Part shown: positions 1 to 9,500 of the stretch, one piece after another
Position numbering within the stretch: the first letter of the stretch is position 1
How the letters are laid out: the number at the start of each line of letters is the position of its first letter
Origin: a virus
DNA: 46,204 bases
Direction: 5' to 3' (one strand)
Virus record (IMG/VR): IMGVR_UViG_3300034061_005389
Coordinates: 1-46,204 of that record
Notes under the pieces: model-generated
The model's input: only the letters and a program-made list of their open reading frames with translations
Told to the model about the DNA's origin: nothing
Databases searched by the model: none
Translations under genes and position numbers: made by a program

Positions 1-699
1 GGTGCCGTCTCCGAAGCGAAGCTCAAGGAAGCCGTCGGGATTCTGCCGGACCCAGTAGCCAAGGTCTTGGTTCTGGATGAGGGCAGGATAGAGGTAATGG
101 GTTGCCTGCTCGCCGCCAACCGTGACCTCAAGCTCATCGTCGCCGCGGTTGTAGATCGCGCTCTTCTGCGGAATGACGAAACGCTCGAAGGCCCGACCCG
201 AGGTCAAGCCGAGCAGCACGTCAATCTTCGCTTGACCCTCAACGACCGTCGCGGAGACGGAAGTATCTCCCCCGGGGATGAGCACCTCGGTCGTCGTCTC
301 GAAGAACGCCGTACCTTCGGGCCCAGCACCAGAGAACCGCGTGAAGCGCGGGATGAGCAGGTCATCCGCAAGGGGCGCATCCAGCGTCAGCGTGACGATG
401 GCCTCGGCAGGCGTCGCGCGCTGGGCCATGTAGCCCAACCACTCCGCGAACTGACGAAGGACCTCACGGTGCGGCGTCTTGGTGGGCGCCATGTCGCGGA
501 AGGTCGCGTCAGCCCGGTAGTGGAGATGGTCGGCGAGGTACGACAACTGCTGCAGCAGCACGATGCCGAAGTCGTCGCCTTCCTTGTACGTCCACTCAGG
601 GAGGAGGGACGGGATCATGCGCGTCAGGTCCGCGAGGATCGACTGATACTCGCGGTTGAGCCCGCCGACCTGCATGTTGGGGGGGAGGTTGTTGATCAT
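1..699 (-). CDS. Baseplate wedge protein, gp6/J-like (partial, cut by left edge)
   Basis: The first 233 residues of a protein that runs off the left edge are visible. It starts at ATG 697-699 (MINNLPPNMQVGG), and the stop of the gp25-like gene overlaps this ATG (ATGA). The N-terminus has features known from T4 gp6 / Mu gp47 / P2 gpJ type baseplate proteins: a helical segment about a multi-residue 'EGDDFGIVLLQQLSYLADHL' pattern, then 'LRQFAEWLGY', then beta-rich sequence ending in 'LRFGDGT', which resembles the conserved gp6 core (the F-G-D-G motif). In that family the protein forms the wedge ring around the hub. Its position next to a gp25 homologue supports this. The C-terminus is not visible. 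Confidence 0.8.
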   Translation of the reverse strand, partial: MINNLPPNMQVGGLNREYQSILADLTRMIPSLLPEWTYKEGDDFGIVLLQQLSYLADHLHYRADATFRDMAPTKTPHREVLRQFAEWLGYMAQRATPAEAIVTLTLDAPLADDLLIPRFTRFSGAGPEGTAFFETTTEVLIPGGDTSVSATVVEGQAKIDVLLGLTSGRAFERFVIPQKSAIYNRGDDELEVTVGGEQATHYLYPALIQNQDLGYWVRQNPDGFLELRFGDGT

Positions 700-1097
700 T
701 GTCCGCTTCCTACCGCCACGCGCAGGACAGTTTCCTGCTCGAGGTTATTGTGGCGCACCCCAACATCAAGGGTAATCACCCCCTTGCCCGGGTCTTCCTT
801 CTTGCCGACCGTGATGATCTGGGCTCGAGGGCAGCAATCTCGCACCGCGGTCCTGACCTCATCGACGATGAAGACGCCGAGCGCGGGGACGGGGCTGAAG
901 AGGAACCGGTCAACACCCGCGCCCCAGTTGCCGAGCATCACCCGCGCGCCTTTGCCGGTCAGCAGGCACTGCGTGACGCCCTGGCGAATGGCCGAGTCTC
1001 GGTCCTCGTTGGTCGCCTCGCGCTTGAAGCCGCCGACGCTAGCCACACGGCCAGCCTCGAAGCGGAAAGGGAAGCTCATTCCGACGTAGAAGCTCAT
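696..1097 (-). CDS. Baseplate wedge protein, gp25-like (GPW/gp25 family)
   Basis: A 133-residue protein, the usual size for gp25-like wedge proteins, which in T4, P2 and type VI systems join the wedge to the sheath. Recognisable family features are 'GMSFPFRFE' near the N-terminus, a central helix with many polar residues (NEDRDSAIRQGVTQCLLT), then 'GARVMLGNWGAG' where the family usually has an R-x-M-x-P/G-x-x-G-x-x-L pattern, and a C-terminal beta-rich half. It overlaps its upstream neighbour by 4 bases and the gp6-like gene by 4 bases. A GGGGGA sequence lies just before the ATG. Confidence 0.82.
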   Translation of the reverse strand: MSFYVGMSFPFRFEAGRVASVGGFKREATNEDRDSAIRQGVTQCLLTGKGARVMLGNWGAGVDRFLFSPVPALGVFIVDEVRTAVRDCCPRAQIITVGKKEDPGKGVITLDVGVRHNNLEQETVLRVAVGSGQ

Positions 1098-1411
1098 GAC
1101 TGAATCCCCCGAGTGATGACCTGGCAGTTTGCCAGTCGAACCCGTATGGCTTCCAGTTCGCGCGCCAGCTTCTGCCGCTTTCCTTGCGAGCGATTGAGCT
1201 CCTCAATCCACTCGGGAAGCTCCATCGCCGCCGCAATCCTGATGCTCTCAGGGCCGGTGGAGATGGCGTCTCGAAGCTCGGTGACGACCTGAACGTGCCA
1301 GTCCTGATCCTGCTGCGCCTTGGCGACTTGGGTCCGAAGATGGTCAAGCTCGCGGCGCAGGACGTCCTGCCGCTGCAGTCCAAAAGCCTCAGAGAGGGTC
1401 TTCCAATTCAT
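1094..1411 (-). CDS. Small coiled-coil protein of unknown function in the baseplate module
   Basis: A 105-residue protein. I chose the ATG at 1411 (MNWKTLSEAFG) because a GGAGG lies 8 bases upstream; a longer reading frame would overlap the preceding gene. The sequence is strongly helical and charged, with heptad-like runs (VLRRELDHLRTQVAKAQQ and a second run near the end), so a coiled coil is likely. I do not recognise the family. Its place between the gp25-like gene and a large structural protein suggests a baseplate component or assembly factor (inference). Confidence 0.6.
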   Translation of the reverse strand: MNWKTLSEAFGLQRQDVLRRELDHLRTQVAKAQQDQDWHVQVVTELRDAISTGPESIRIAAAMELPEWIEELNRSQGKRQKLARELEAIRVRLANCQVITRGIQS

Positions 1412-1415
1412 CACG

Positions 1416-2462
1416 TCAACCTCCGAGGTTCTGGAGTTGCACGACGCCGTTCTCGATGCCGGCGATACGAGCACCCAAGAGTCGCTTCAAGATTTCGTAG
1501 TGGGCCACGGGATTGCCCGTGGCGAACAGCAGGGTGATACCTGCCGTCAGCTTGTACTTGGGCTGATTGGAGGAGTTCAGCAGCGCCTGCTGAAACGCCT
1601 CTGTGCCGCCATCCGGCGAGTAGACGCCCAAGATGGCGGCGCGGGGGAGAATCTGGGCGAGGTTCGCCAAGAACCGCGCAACCTTCTCCACCTCCTCAAG
1701 GACCTGCTGGATGTAGACCGCCCGCTCACGGAGAACTTCCGCGAGGTTCTGCAGCCCACGCCCAATGCCCGCGACGTTACTGGACAGGCTGTTGGCCAAG
1801 CTCTCAAGCAACTCGATGGCGCGCGTGAGGGGCGGCACAAGGTCGGTCCAGTTGGTGCGGTACCAGTCCCAAGGAACGCCCTGCGAGTTGCGGTCCTGTC
1901 GCGGCAAGGGGTTGTTCTTGGCCTTGTTGAACTCGAACTTCAGGTCAGCCAAACGGGACCACTTGTTGATCTGGTCTTGGGAGAACAACTCCCCGAACAC
2001 CTTGATGGTGCTACGGAAGTCCTCCCAGTTGTTGGCGCCCACCAAGATCGTGAACGAGAAGAACCCTGCGCCCGCGCTGAACTCGGGGCGATTTGGGTCC
2101 CGAAGGTCGGTCAGTGAAGCGTTCACGTCGCTCAAAGCCGTCTGAACCGAGTAGGGGTACAGCAGCGAGGACCAGTTCTTCGGGAGAATGGGGAGCGCGT
2201 AGATGTCCGTGTTGCGCAGGTCGTTCATCAACGCCGCGAACTGGCCAAGCGCCGCACCGAAGATGCCGCGAATCGGGTCATCCGCAAGGATCGACTCGAT
2301 GACCCGGACGGCCTGGCCGACGGTATCGGCTGCGTCAGCAACACCATTCAGCCCATCGGCGATGGACTCCAACGCCGACAATTGCTCGGCAAGGTCGTCG
2401 TAGAAGTTGTCGAGTCCTTGCCAAGACTCCCACTTGCCAGCGGCTGCGCGTGCGACGGCCAT
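1416..2462 (-). CDS. Phage structural protein of unknown function, baseplate region
   Basis: A 348-residue protein that starts at ATG 2462, overlapping the stop of the spike gene (TAATG), with GAGGG upstream. The N-terminal 110 residues and residues about 210-280 are predicted to be helical with coiled-coil character (repeated LESLANSL, LAEVLRERAVYIQQVLEEVEKV). The middle contains a more globular, aromatic segment (NNWEDFRSTIKVFGELF). No signal peptide or catalytic motif is visible. It lies between the spike and wedge genes, so a baseplate role is likely, but I do not recognise the family. Confidence 0.6.
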   Translation of the reverse strand: MAVARAAAGKWESWQGLDNFYDDLAEQLSALESIADGLNGVADAADTVGQAVRVIESILADDPIRGIFGAALGQFAALMNDLRNTDIYALPILPKNWSSLLYPYSVQTALSDVNASLTDLRDPNRPEFSAGAGFFSFTILVGANNWEDFRSTIKVFGELFSQDQINKWSRLADLKFEFNKAKNNPLPRQDRNSQGVPWDWYRTNWTDLVPPLTRAIELLESLANSLSSNVAGIGRGLQNLAEVLRERAVYIQQVLEEVEKVARFLANLAQILPRAAILGVYSPDGGTEAFQQALLNSSNQPKYKLTAGITLLFATGNPVAHYEILKRLLGARIAGIENGVVQLQNLGG

Positions 2463-3679
2463 TACAGTGCCCTCAGGTTCGTGGAAGCCACTGCCGCAAT
2501 TGCCGCGGGTAATCCGCCAGCGAGTTGTTCGCTGGGCTTGGCGTTGAATTCAGGGGTAACAGTATGCGTGTGCACCAAGATAAGGCCGAGTGCCTCAACA
2601 ACAGCCGCCGCCATCGCGACAGGCAGCCCGACACCAACGGGGGAGATGTCGACGCCGGCAGCCGACAGCCGGAGCTGGGGCAAGCCTACGGCAGTCGAGA
2701 GGTTCACGCCGGTCAAGCCCGTGAGGTTGGCGCTATACGACGAGAAGAACGCCAGGCTGCCCAAGGACGACATCGACACCGAGGTCGCGCTCAAGTTGTA
2801 GGCGTCGCCCACCGTGACCTCGAGCCCACCAATGTGGTCGAACCGAGTGCGGCCTCGAGCCTTCATCTGGATTGCCGATGCCTCGAACATCAGGTCAAGG
2901 CGCGACTGGAGTTGAATCTCCTTGGCCAAGAGCACCAAGCGGCCCTGGATGTCCTCGATCTTGTTCTTGCCGACCGACTCCAAGCTGTGGCCGTCGACAC
3001 GGACGCGCTCATCGCCACCGATGCGAGTCGTAGCCGCGTCAGCGACCTCGGTCCACGACTTTGTCCACCGCTCGGTCTTGACTCCCGCGTCGTTGATCTC
3101 GATGCCCGCCCCAGTCGGATGATGAAGCTGAGCGCGGGCAGAGCCTGGGGTGTCGTCGAGCTCAAAGACGAAGCCCGAGGTCGTCTTGATGACCCTGTTC
3201 TTGCCGTACTGCCCCGCGTTCGCGGAGTTGGGCAAGGAGACCTCGATCTTCTCCTTGTTCTCCGTGTTACGAACGGCGCGCGAGGCGATGTCGACCACCC
3301 GCATCGAGGTAGCGGGGTCGGGGACGGTGAACGGGGTGCCCACCTTGAGGAACACGGACTCATCATCCACGCCCATGGAGGTCGGAGGGGCCGCGGATGC
3401 GCCGTTGGACTCCAGCACAGGCCCGCCTGTCTCGTAGACCAAGTCGTAGGTCACGTCCTCGGACGAGTAGACGCACTGGACCCAGATGATGGAGCCGACC
3501 GGGGGAATGGCCAAAGAACCGACGCCGAGACCCTGACCCGTCTTGGCTTCAATCCAAGGGGAAGGAACAACGTCGCCAGTTTCAGGGTCCGCGAACATGT
3601 CTGGGATGCTCGCGCGAATCCGCCCCCGCTTCTCAGGGTCGTCGATGTGCGTAACGACTGCCCGCATCAACCCGTACAT
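2462..3679 (-). CDS. Baseplate central spike / gp5-like OB-fold protein
   Basis: A 405-residue protein. The N-terminus (VVTHIDDPEKRGRIRASIPD, then 'GVGSLAIPPVGSIIWVQCVY') matches the OB-fold domain of T4 gp5, P2 gpV and VgrG-type spikes: a 'D-P-x-x-x-G-R-I/V' start and 'P-P-V-G-x-x-V-W-V' ending. After it come about 200 residues of short beta-rich repeats (residues about 170-340) that fit a trimeric beta-helix needle, with phrases such as 'VELDDTPG', 'GHSLESVGKN' and 'IEDIQGRLVLLAKEIQLQS'. No lysozyme domain is visible. The spike pierces the outer membrane. It is coupled to the hub gene by TGATG with GGAGG upstream. Confidence 0.82.
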   Translation of the reverse strand: MYGLMRAVVTHIDDPEKRGRIRASIPDMFADPETGDVVPSPWIEAKTGQGLGVGSLAIPPVGSIIWVQCVYSSEDVTYDLVYETGGPVLESNGASAAPPTSMGVDDESVFLKVGTPFTVPDPATSMRVVDIASRAVRNTENKEKIEVSLPNSANAGQYGKNRVIKTTSGFVFELDDTPGSARAQLHHPTGAGIEINDAGVKTERWTKSWTEVADAATTRIGGDERVRVDGHSLESVGKNKIEDIQGRLVLLAKEIQLQSRLDLMFEASAIQMKARGRTRFDHIGGLEVTVGDAYNLSATSVSMSSLGSLAFFSSYSANLTGLTGVNLSTAVGLPQLRLSAAGVDISPVGVGLPVAMAAAVVEALGLILVHTHTVTPEFNAKPSEQLAGGLPAAIAAVASTNLRAL

Positions 3680-5382
3680 CAGAAGCCTCCGGTATCTGCG
3701 GGGAAACCTGTGTCACCAGGGTCTATGGAAACGCCAGCAGATTCGTCCGCCGCCGTATCGGGAACGGGTTCTGTGGTAGGCGGCTGGGGAACATCAACGG
3801 GGACCTCGAAGCTCGACACCTCAATAAGGTTGGGGTCAATCGCCCCCGAGGCGTCGGTGGAGAAGTACGGCAAGGAGAGCGCCAACGGTGTGCTGGGAAA
3901 CGCCTTAGAGGCCTCGGCGATAACCTCCTGTATCGTCTTGGCCCTTGCAGCTTTTTGAAGAGGTCGGCAAATGTGCGTCGTCTTCAGCCCGCCATCTTTG
4001 GTCAAGCTGAGTTGCGTCTCCTCGATGCCGTAGACCCCATCATGCGTGGGCGTCCCAATCACCTGAACAATCTTGCCAGGGTCCAAGAACGGAGCGCCTG
4101 GATTCAACGTGATGGTGAGCTTGGTCTTGATTCCCGCGCTCAGCACAATGCCGGCGACTCGGGACGCTTCCATGTCCTTGGTCGACACGGTTGAAGGTGG
4201 CGCGGAGCGCGTCTCGGTCTGCACAGGAAGTGCCGAACTCGGGGTGTCCGAGGTTTGCTCGGTGCTCAGTGCCACCACGTCGAGGGTATTGGGATCGATT
4301 TGCCCATTGGTCTCTCGGAACGCTGGGAGCGACAAGGTAAGGACCTCCTCCTTAACCTTCGCCTGCTCTTGGGCGCCTTCCTTGTTGATCTTCTGCGTGA
4401 CCGAGACCCGAGCTGCAGAACGCTCGTCGCTGACTTGGATGGAGCTGGCCAAGTAGTCCCATTTGGTCCGGTACGCATTCCCGTCAAACCCGAACTTCTC
4501 GGGGCTCAGGTGAGGGCAGTACCCAATCACGATGTCGCGCGATTGCTCGAGCTTCGAGATGTCGACAAAGTCGTTGATGATGCTCTGGATGGTCAGGATC
4601 GTCCGAACCTGCCCCTGTTTTGTCGCCCACTTATCCTCGTTGCCGTCAGAACCCTCACCAACGAACTCGTAGGCGTACGGGTTCATCTCCCCGGGGGTGC
4701 TGACCTCCGTCGAGAGCTTGAGGTTGGCCCCATAGAGTCCAGAAATTCGCTCCAAGAAGTTCAGCGTGTTCTCGCCTGAATGCTGGGCGATCTGCTGAAT
4801 CCGCGAGTTAACCGGCAGGCTGCCATCGATCCGCAGCGTCACACCGAACTCGTTGGCTACACCCTTGGCGATGTCGAGCAGGGTCTTGTCGGTGTAGACG
4901 CGAGGGCGGCGAGATTCGAGCATCCGCAGGGTCCGTCCGACCATCCCGTTGAGGGTGACCGTCCAGACACTCGACTCGTACTTCCACTCGACCGTCTCAA
5001 TCTTGTAGCCGGCGACGCGCGAGAACTGCTTAGGATCTGGGCTGGTCCGCACGCCTGCGCCGCCCACCCAGAACGACACAGCGCCCTCATACCCAAAGCC
5101 CACCGTCAGCATCGGCCGGGCGTCGAGGTAGAGAAGTTGGGCCATCTTGCGGGCTGATGCTTCGTCAGGAATCAGGAACACGATTCGAGCCGCGCCGACC
5201 TTAGGCTTTCCCTGAGGATGCTGTCGCGTGATACGCGAACGGCCCAGTGTCAGCGTCATGTCGACACTCTGGAGCAGGTCGGCAATGCCGAGCTCTTGGA
5301 TGAGCACACCGTTCCACAGGATGGCGGCGCGCGGCCGTTCCTGCCGGTACTCTCGCGGCTCTGGGAGCTTGGCCTTAGCCAC
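3679..5382 (-). CDS. Baseplate hub protein, gpD / gp27-like
   Basis: A 567-residue protein with a GTG start overlapping the upstream stop by 8 bases. The first 300 residues read like late control protein D / T4 gp27 / VgrG-head hub proteins: beta-rich start, 'DKTLLDIAKGVANEFGV' followed by 'QIAQHSGENTLNFLERISGLYGANL', the helical segment typical of this family. The C-terminal 200 residues contain further beta sequence (HDGVYGIEETQLSL, 'IVQVIGTP') and an acidic, Pro-rich tail. The hub trimer sits on top of the spike encoded directly downstream. Confidence 0.8.
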   Translation of the reverse strand: MAKAKLPEPREYRQERPRAAILWNGVLIQELGIADLLQSVDMTLTLGRSRITRQHPQGKPKVGAARIVFLIPDEASARKMAQLLYLDARPMLTVGFGYEGAVSFWVGGAGVRTSPDPKQFSRVAGYKIETVEWKYESSVWTVTLNGMVGRTLRMLESRRPRVYTDKTLLDIAKGVANEFGVTLRIDGSLPVNSRIQQIAQHSGENTLNFLERISGLYGANLKLSTEVSTPGEMNPYAYEFVGEGSDGNEDKWATKQGQVRTILTIQSIINDFVDISKLEQSRDIVIGYCPHLSPEKFGFDGNAYRTKWDYLASSIQVSDERSAARVSVTQKINKEGAQEQAKVKEEVLTLSLPAFRETNGQIDPNTLDVVALSTEQTSDTPSSALPVQTETRSAPPSTVSTKDMEASRVAGIVLSAGIKTKLTITLNPGAPFLDPGKIVQVIGTPTHDGVYGIEETQLSLTKDGGLKTTHICRPLQKAARAKTIQEVIAEASKAFPSTPLALSLPYFSTDASGAIDPNLIEVSSFEVPVDVPQPPTTEPVPDTAADESAGVSIDPGDTGFPADTGGF

Positions 5383-5671
5383 GACCGACTTCCACTCGAG
5401 GAATCCGCAGCTTCACGCCAGATGGCAGGAACTGCGGGTCAACATCAGGGTTCATCTCGGCCAGGATGTTCCACAGACGAGAATCGCCCAAGAACTCGAA
5501 GGCAAGACGGTCGATACGGTCGCCATCGTGGACCATGTACTCGACGTACTGATCCGTGTTGACGAGATAGGCTTGGTCCAGAAGTTCGCGCGGCTCGAAC
5601 TCGTCACGAGTCGAGAAAGGCGGCGAGGCCTTCTGAATATCCTGCGAGGTGTATCTGGAGAAGGTGCTCAT
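5375..5671 (-). CDS. LysM-like baseplate/tail protein (gpX / gp53-like)
   Basis: A 98-residue protein. The core 'YMVHDGDRIDRLAFEFLGD' followed by 'RLWNILAEMNP' and 'LPSGVKLRIP' is the LysM-type pattern of P2 gpX, PBSX XkdP C-terminus and T4 gp53: G-D-x-x-D-x-I-A, then W-x-I-x-x-x-N, then a P-G-x-x-L-x-I-P end. In contractile injection systems this module binds at the hub-tube junction. It overlaps the next gene upstream by 4 bases (ATGA) and the hub gene by 8. Confidence 0.75.
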   Translation of the reverse strand: MSTFSRYTSQDIQKASPPFSTRDEFEPRELLDQAYLVNTDQYVEYMVHDGDRIDRLAFEFLGDSRLWNILAEMNPDVDPQFLPSGVKLRIPRVEVGRG

Positions 5672-6546
5672 GGCGTCGACATGTTGGGTTCTTGGTTGAA
5701 GTACGCGCGACGACCACCAATGTCGATGTACTCGCGACCAGACTCGTCCTTACCCACGCCGCCGCAGAGAATCTGCTGGGGCTTCTTCCTGACCGGGGGA
5801 ATGACCCGCTTGGGGCGGAAAGGGTCGATGACCGTGAGCGGGATGTAGACCTGCATCTCCACGCTGGCGGAGACCAACTGTGGAGTCCCTGGCTGATCCG
5901 CTGAGAATCGCTGAACGCTGGGAGAGGTGAACATCTCTGACTTCAACTGGACGCTGTTGATGACGATGGGAACGGCATTCTCCGCGCCGCCCCAGTGCAA
6001 GTATAGGTCGGCTGGAGGAACAGCTACGCCAGTACCATCGTGGCCGACCATGTACGCCTTGAAGAACTGCCGGGCCTGCTCGGCGAGCGCAACCCTGCGG
6101 TTACCAAGGATTCTATCGACGGGGTCGGTTGGTTTGGAGGACCATAGGAAGGCGTCGCAGAACCAGAGCTCAACCGAAAGGCTAACTCCCTTCGCACCCA
6201 TCTTCTGGAAGGCAGGGTAAGCCCGACCTGGTGTGCTGTCCGAGGCGAGCGCGGATTCGATCTTCTCGTTGAGGAACTCGGGGTACCGCGAGAAGAACAG
6301 TGCGTCGCCGCGAGAGTGGTCGATGGGGTCGAGCGCGTAGATGGCGCCCTTAGCTGCGCCAGGGTAACCGAACTTGGGCTGCGGTATAGGCGCGGTCCAA
6401 CCCTTTGTGTTCCGGTCGATGAACTTGTTGCCGTTGCCGTTGGCAATGTCGTTTTGAACGCTGGCAACTATGGCCTGGGTCTCGGTCGCGGCGTCCCAAC
6501 GTGTTGCCAGGCCGAGGTCAACCGTAAACTTGGATGGTGTGGCCAA
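5668..6546 (-). CDS. Tail/baseplate protein, possibly tube-initiator-like
   Basis: A 292-residue protein starting with TTG at 6546 (GGAG 10 bases upstream); no ATG lies near the N-terminus. It has no signal peptide or enzyme motif. The sequence is beta-rich with 'VSLSVELWFCDAF' and 'LYLHWGGAENAVPIVINSVQLKSEMFTSPSVQRFSADQ' -like order, which recalls the N-terminal domain of XkdP/Afp7 tube-adaptor proteins. There the domain is fused to LysM; here the LysM part is the next gene. That family assignment is inference from order and general pattern. It follows the tape measure gene directly. Confidence 0.55.
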   Translation of the reverse strand: MATPSKFTVDLGLATRWDAATETQAIVASVQNDIANGNGNKFIDRNTKGWTAPIPQPKFGYPGAAKGAIYALDPIDHSRGDALFFSRYPEFLNEKIESALASDSTPGRAYPAFQKMGAKGVSLSVELWFCDAFLWSSKPTDPVDRILGNRRVALAEQARQFFKAYMVGHDGTGVAVPPADLYLHWGGAENAVPIVINSVQLKSEMFTSPSVQRFSADQPGTPQLVSASVEMQVYIPLTVIDPFRPKRVIPPVRKKPQQILCGGVGKDESGREYIDIGGRRAYFNQEPNMSTP

Positions 6547-6548
6547 GG

Positions 6549-9500
6549 TTATTGCTCCGGGTTAAGCGACATGATGGGGGGGTCGGCAGGCGAAAGCTGG
6601 AGATTCCGAAGAGCCTGCACCAGAGCCTGTTGCCCATTCTCTGTGGCGGCTTTGGCGAGGAAGGCTTTGATCGGATCTACGAGCTCTGGAATCCGCGCCA
6701 TGCTCTTCTTATCTTCGCCCACAGTGCTCAAGAACGCCTCAATTAATGGGTTCTTGTACCGGGCCTCAGCCGAGATGGCGGGATTGTAGCGGCCTTGCTC
6801 ATCAAGCTGGGCGATTGAAGTTACCGCCTCTGGCCGGGCCCTAAGTTTTTTCTCGTACTCAGCGAGTTCAGCCTGCTGATCGGGGTCAAGGCTACGACGT
6901 TCAGCCCCAAAAATTCCTCGCAGGATCGTCGTCGCCAAAGAATCAGAACTGGTTAGCAGTTGCTTCTTCCTACGCTCAACAAGCGCAGCAATCTCTGGCT
7001 CAGACCCAGGCCTAAGTCGTTCCGTCACCGGGACCTGGTTAAGTTTGAGCCTAAATTCGTTCCTGCCGAAAAATCCGGCGTTCGCCATGGCTTCATCCAT
7101 GGTTTTAGCCCCCTGCTGCTCCATGAAATTCCGACGTAGATCTACCTCAGCCCCGCCTGTTGGAAACTCCGATGAGAATGGGGCGTACCCACGCTGAGCG
7201 CGGTTGAGATTCGTTACCTGATACGCGCTGTACAATTGATCTGGGCCGAACGTGCCACGATCACCCTTGGCCCCCTTGTAGTCTGGTGAGGTGAACAAGG
7301 TGCGAAGAAGTTTGGGCATCACCTCTTCGATGATCCGCTTCTCGTCCACCTTGAGGGCCTCGAGCTGCGCCGGAAGCTCAGGACTACCTGCGTACTGCTT
7401 CGCAACAACCTGCCGACGAGCTTCGTTGTAGAACTCTCCGGCCTTGGTTGGGTCACCACCCCCGGCAATGAAACGAGCCACTGAGGCTGCAAGTGGGCCC
7501 GCCTCGGCGATGTCGAACATCTGCCCACGGTTCAATCCAGTTACTTGACCACTGGCCCCAATACCGAGCTTGCCAGCGGCCAAGGCCTCGAACATTGATC
7601 CAAGTGCCCGCTCTTCTTTCTGCGTGCGGGCCTTATTCTGACGGTCAAGGTAATCCGAGAAGTCAGTGACTGCCTTGTAGGCGGCCTCAACGCCAATCCC
7701 GAAAGAAGCTAGAGCGGCAATTGCTATCCCGAGGGTTGCCCCAAGTGGACCAGTCAAGAAAGAGGCAAGACCAGAAAAGGCTCCGGCGAGGCTGCCTGAC
7801 GCCGCTGTAGTAGTAGCCATCGAGGCAGATACAGTTCCGATGATAGCCTTTGCTTGGAAAAGCGCCTTACCAACTTGGTACACGCCGTAGCCAGTGGCCC
7901 CAGCCGCGGCGATTCCACCCAAAGCCCCTAGTGTGTTCAGACCAGCACTGGAGCCGGGCGTGTACGCAGCACCAACTCCAGGATCCGGGGTGATAATGCT
8001 CGTAAATTTATCCAAGATTGTCTTAGTTACGGAAATAAATGCGTCCTTCATCGGAAGGGCCGCAGTCCCGAGCGCGATCTTGAACCGCTCCAACGAGGCG
8101 TCGAAGCTCTCGCCAAGCATCTTTGAGGTTCGACGCAGCTCACCCGCAAGACGGCTTGCCTCGCCCGCAGCACCAGAGAGACCGATACGTAGGAACTCGA
8201 AAGCGGTACGGGCATCCGCCGCCCGCATACCTTCGAATGCTGTCCCCTTCGTTTTCTCCATGGTCGTCTCAACCATCCGGTTGACGGCCGCGAAGATGGC
8301 GCCACCACGAACACCCGTTAGCTTGAACTCCAACTGCTCGCGCTCAAGGCCAAGTTGCTGCTTGAAGACCTTGTCCAGAGACTTGGGCTCGTACTTGACC
8401 CCAGCGGCTTTCGCCGCGGCTTTTTCCTCCGCGATTCTCTCAGGTGACCGGTAGTATTTGGACGCTTTCCCCTTTGCGACCTCTTCCAACTGGTCGTTGA
8501 GGTCAAGGAACACGTCCATCATCGGGCGGCGCTTGCCCTCTGCATCGACCGGACGCACCCCGAGCTCAGACAGGATCTTCTGGGACTCAGGCTTCACCAG
8601 CGAGAGGAGCGCGTTACGGGTGATCGTACCTGCCTTCGACGCCGTCTTGGCGATAGGCATGATCGACCCGATGACCAGCAACGTCTCCTCAAGCGACTGG
8701 CCTGATTGAACCGCGGCTTCAGTCGCGTAACCGAGGGCGTCACGGATGTTGCCCACGGTCATCGGGAACTGGTTCGCCGCCTTCACCGCGGTATCAAGCG
8801 CCGCCCGCATATCCATTCGGAGAGAGCCGAATGCGCGCTCCAACGAGATGCCAAGGTCGGCAGCGGACTGTTCCGTGAGCTCGCCTGCCGAGGCCAACAT
8901 GACGTCAAAGATGGCCGCGGTGTTTTCGACCATACTCGACTTTGAATAACCCGCAGCCGCCAACTGCTTCATACGCTCCATGGCGGCAACAGGCATCACC
9001 TCGCCTTGGGTTGCCCCGTACTTGGCGAGGTACTGATTGTAAAGGACTTCACCCGCCGGGCGTCGCTCACCAAGAAGCGCGCTCACGCTTCGCGAGGAGA
9101 ACTCAAAGTTCTCTGCCGAGCGCGTGGCGTTCAGGATGGTCTTGATGGCCTGGAACGTCATCGCCAAGCTGGCGACCGACTGAGTGATTGCCCCAATCAA
9201 CTGGCTACGCAGAGCTCGAGCTGCCTCACGCGCTTCCATAGCCAAGCTCTTCTGGGCATCACGAAGCCGCGTCGTCTCTTGGATCTCTCCAGCCTTTGCG
9301 TTGATGAGCTTCTGCCGCTCAGTGACCTCCCTAGCAAGCTCCGCCTTGATCTTGTCCTTTTCCCCACGCGCCCCAAAAATTGCCTCACCGGCCGAGGACA
9401 AGGCTTTCGTCGCCCTGTCGATTTGGGCCAAGATCATACCTTGGCGCATGTTGTGGCGCGTGGCTTCCTGCGACATCCCCTGGGCTGGGACGACTTTGCG

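Noticed and set aside
67-1089. Plus-strand open frame at the left edge
   Set aside because: It covers the gp6-like and gp25-like genes on the other strand; the minus-strand products have clear family motifs.
2525-3958. Plus-strand open frame opposite the spike and hub genes
   Set aside because: It crosses the boundary of two real minus-strand genes and has antisense-like composition.
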